Positions 15,459-16,007 of a stretch of 16,007 nt of DNA are shown in pieces. The notes below the pieces were generated by a model. That model was given only the letters and a program-made list of their open reading frames with translations, was not told where the DNA came from and did not search any database. The position numbers and the translations under genes are program-made. Numbering within the stretch: position 1 is the stretch's first letter; the number at the start of each line of letters is the position of its first letter. This DNA comes from CALEUX01 sp037439945 (GTDB lineage Bacteria; Bacteroidota; Bacteroidia; Bacteroidales; Marinilabiliaceae), in assembly GCA_037439945.1 (NCBI GenBank), contig JBBIVA010000088.1, positions 1 through 16,007 of the forward strand, in the 5' to 3' direction.

Positions 15459-16007
15459 ATGAATATAAATGATAAAATTAAGTTATCTGTAAATATTGCC
15501 AAAATAGCGGGTGTTTTTTGTATAGCTGTATCGGCCCTGCTGTTGCTTAATTATTACCAGGTAAGCAAAAGTGACCCGCTTGAAAGCGAAACAATGAAAA
15601 CATTGATTGAACGGCTGGCAAGTGAACCAGGTAATAATGAATTAAAGGAAGATATCCGCAACCTTGATTTGCTTGCGCGAAAGGCATATTTTAATTCTCA
15701 ATGGCAGATTGTAAGCGGAAGTTATATGTTATTATTTGGGGTTATTGTTTTTGTTTTATCGCTAAGAGTTGCTTTCTCTTTAAAGGCCAAAATTGAACAC
15801 CCTGAACAAATTGTCGAAAACGAATTATTAACCCGGAAACTGTCGCAAAAATGGCTTCTAATTAGCGGAGTTGGTTTACTGGGACTTGCATTTACGGCAT
15901 CTGTGTTTACAGTTAACCACCTTGATCTTTATTCCGGGCCTGGACTTGTAAATGTTGAAACCCCGATAGTGGGGCAGGCCATTGAAGTTATTGAAGTTGG
16001 TAATGAA
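15459..16007 (+). CDS. Membrane protein, N-terminal part, cut by the window end
   Basis: An uninterrupted frame runs from ATG 15459 to the last base (183 codons) with no stop, so the gene continues outside. Three hydrophobic helices are visible: about 13-31, 84-101 and 133-151. Between the first two lies a charged loop with ELKEDIRNLDLLARKAYFNS, probably exoplasmic. The segment between helices two and three (SLKAKIEHPEQIVENELLTR) would be cytoplasmic, which puts the C-terminal part outside the membrane. The last residues, after SGPGLVNVETP, begin an apparently soluble domain. I cannot name it from this part. Because the neighbours are propellers and the C-terminus points outward, a membrane-anchored propeller is a reasonable guess but is not shown. 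It starts 40 bases after the NapH-like gene and is likely in the same transcript. Confidence 0.75.
   Translation, partial: MNINDKIKLSVNIAKIAGVFCIAVSALLLLNYYQVSKSDPLESETMKTLIERLASEPGNNELKEDIRNLDLLARKAYFNSQWQIVSGSYMLLFGVIVFVLSLRVAFSLKAKIEHPEQIVENELLTRKLSQKWLLISGVGLLGLAFTASVFTVNHLDLYSGPGLVNVETPIVGQAIEVIEVGNE

Noticed and set aside
1..16007. CRISPR array, insertion sequence or integrase
   Set aside because: No regularly spaced direct repeats, no transposase or recombinase frame, and no terminal inverted repeats with target duplications were seen.

Overview
The window is an AT-rich stretch of a Bacteroidota chromosome, and every credible gene lies on the + strand. The phylum call is an inference. 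It rests on a SusR-like hybrid two-component sensor with 14 two-bladed-motif repeats, on promoter-like TAnnTTTG boxes, on A-rich translation starts with weak Shine-Dalgarno sequences, and on a large exported GQSNM-type acetylesterase. The gene styles would fit a marine or sediment Bacteroidales/Marinilabiliales-type organism, but nothing here fixes the genus.

Left part (1-7300): an unrecognised 183-aa protein; a secreted SGNH sialate-O-acetylesterase-type enzyme with an inserted beta-sandwich domain; and a 1391-aa hybrid two-component system (periplasmic double propeller, Y_Y_Y domain, histidine kinase, receiver, AraC-type DNA-binding domain). This looks like the carbohydrate-sensing edge of a polysaccharide locus, although no SusC/SusD pair or glycoside hydrolase is inside the window.

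Middle (7301-8409): about 1.1 kb with no convincing protein gene. It holds a perfect 9-bp inverted repeat, several small hairpins, and a possible 22-codon Cys-containing reading frame. That frame's start context resembles the start of the next gene.

Right part (8410 to the end, continuing outside): a tight operon-like run of seven genes. In order these are two paralogous secreted WRGP-type PQQ-like beta-propellers; a third, membrane-anchored propeller; a membrane-anchored NHL-type propeller with a vicinal Cys pair; a 69-aa Tat-signal protein with four cysteines (CX5CX2CX5C); a Tat-signal polyferredoxin with 17 cysteines; and a NapH/NosR-like membrane iron-sulfur protein. They are followed by the first 183 codons of a three-TM membrane protein whose C-terminus heads outside the cytoplasm.

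Taken together, the right part reads as a membrane and extracytoplasmic redox module. The NapH/NosR-like protein would exchange electrons with the quinone pool, the Tat-exported Fe-S proteins would carry them outside the cytoplasmic membrane, and the propellers would be enzymes, scaffolds or electron partners. There is no CXXCH c-type heme motif in any of these proteins and no recognisable terminal reductase or dehydrogenase within the window. The function is therefore unknown, and this cluster is the best candidate for an undescribed system.
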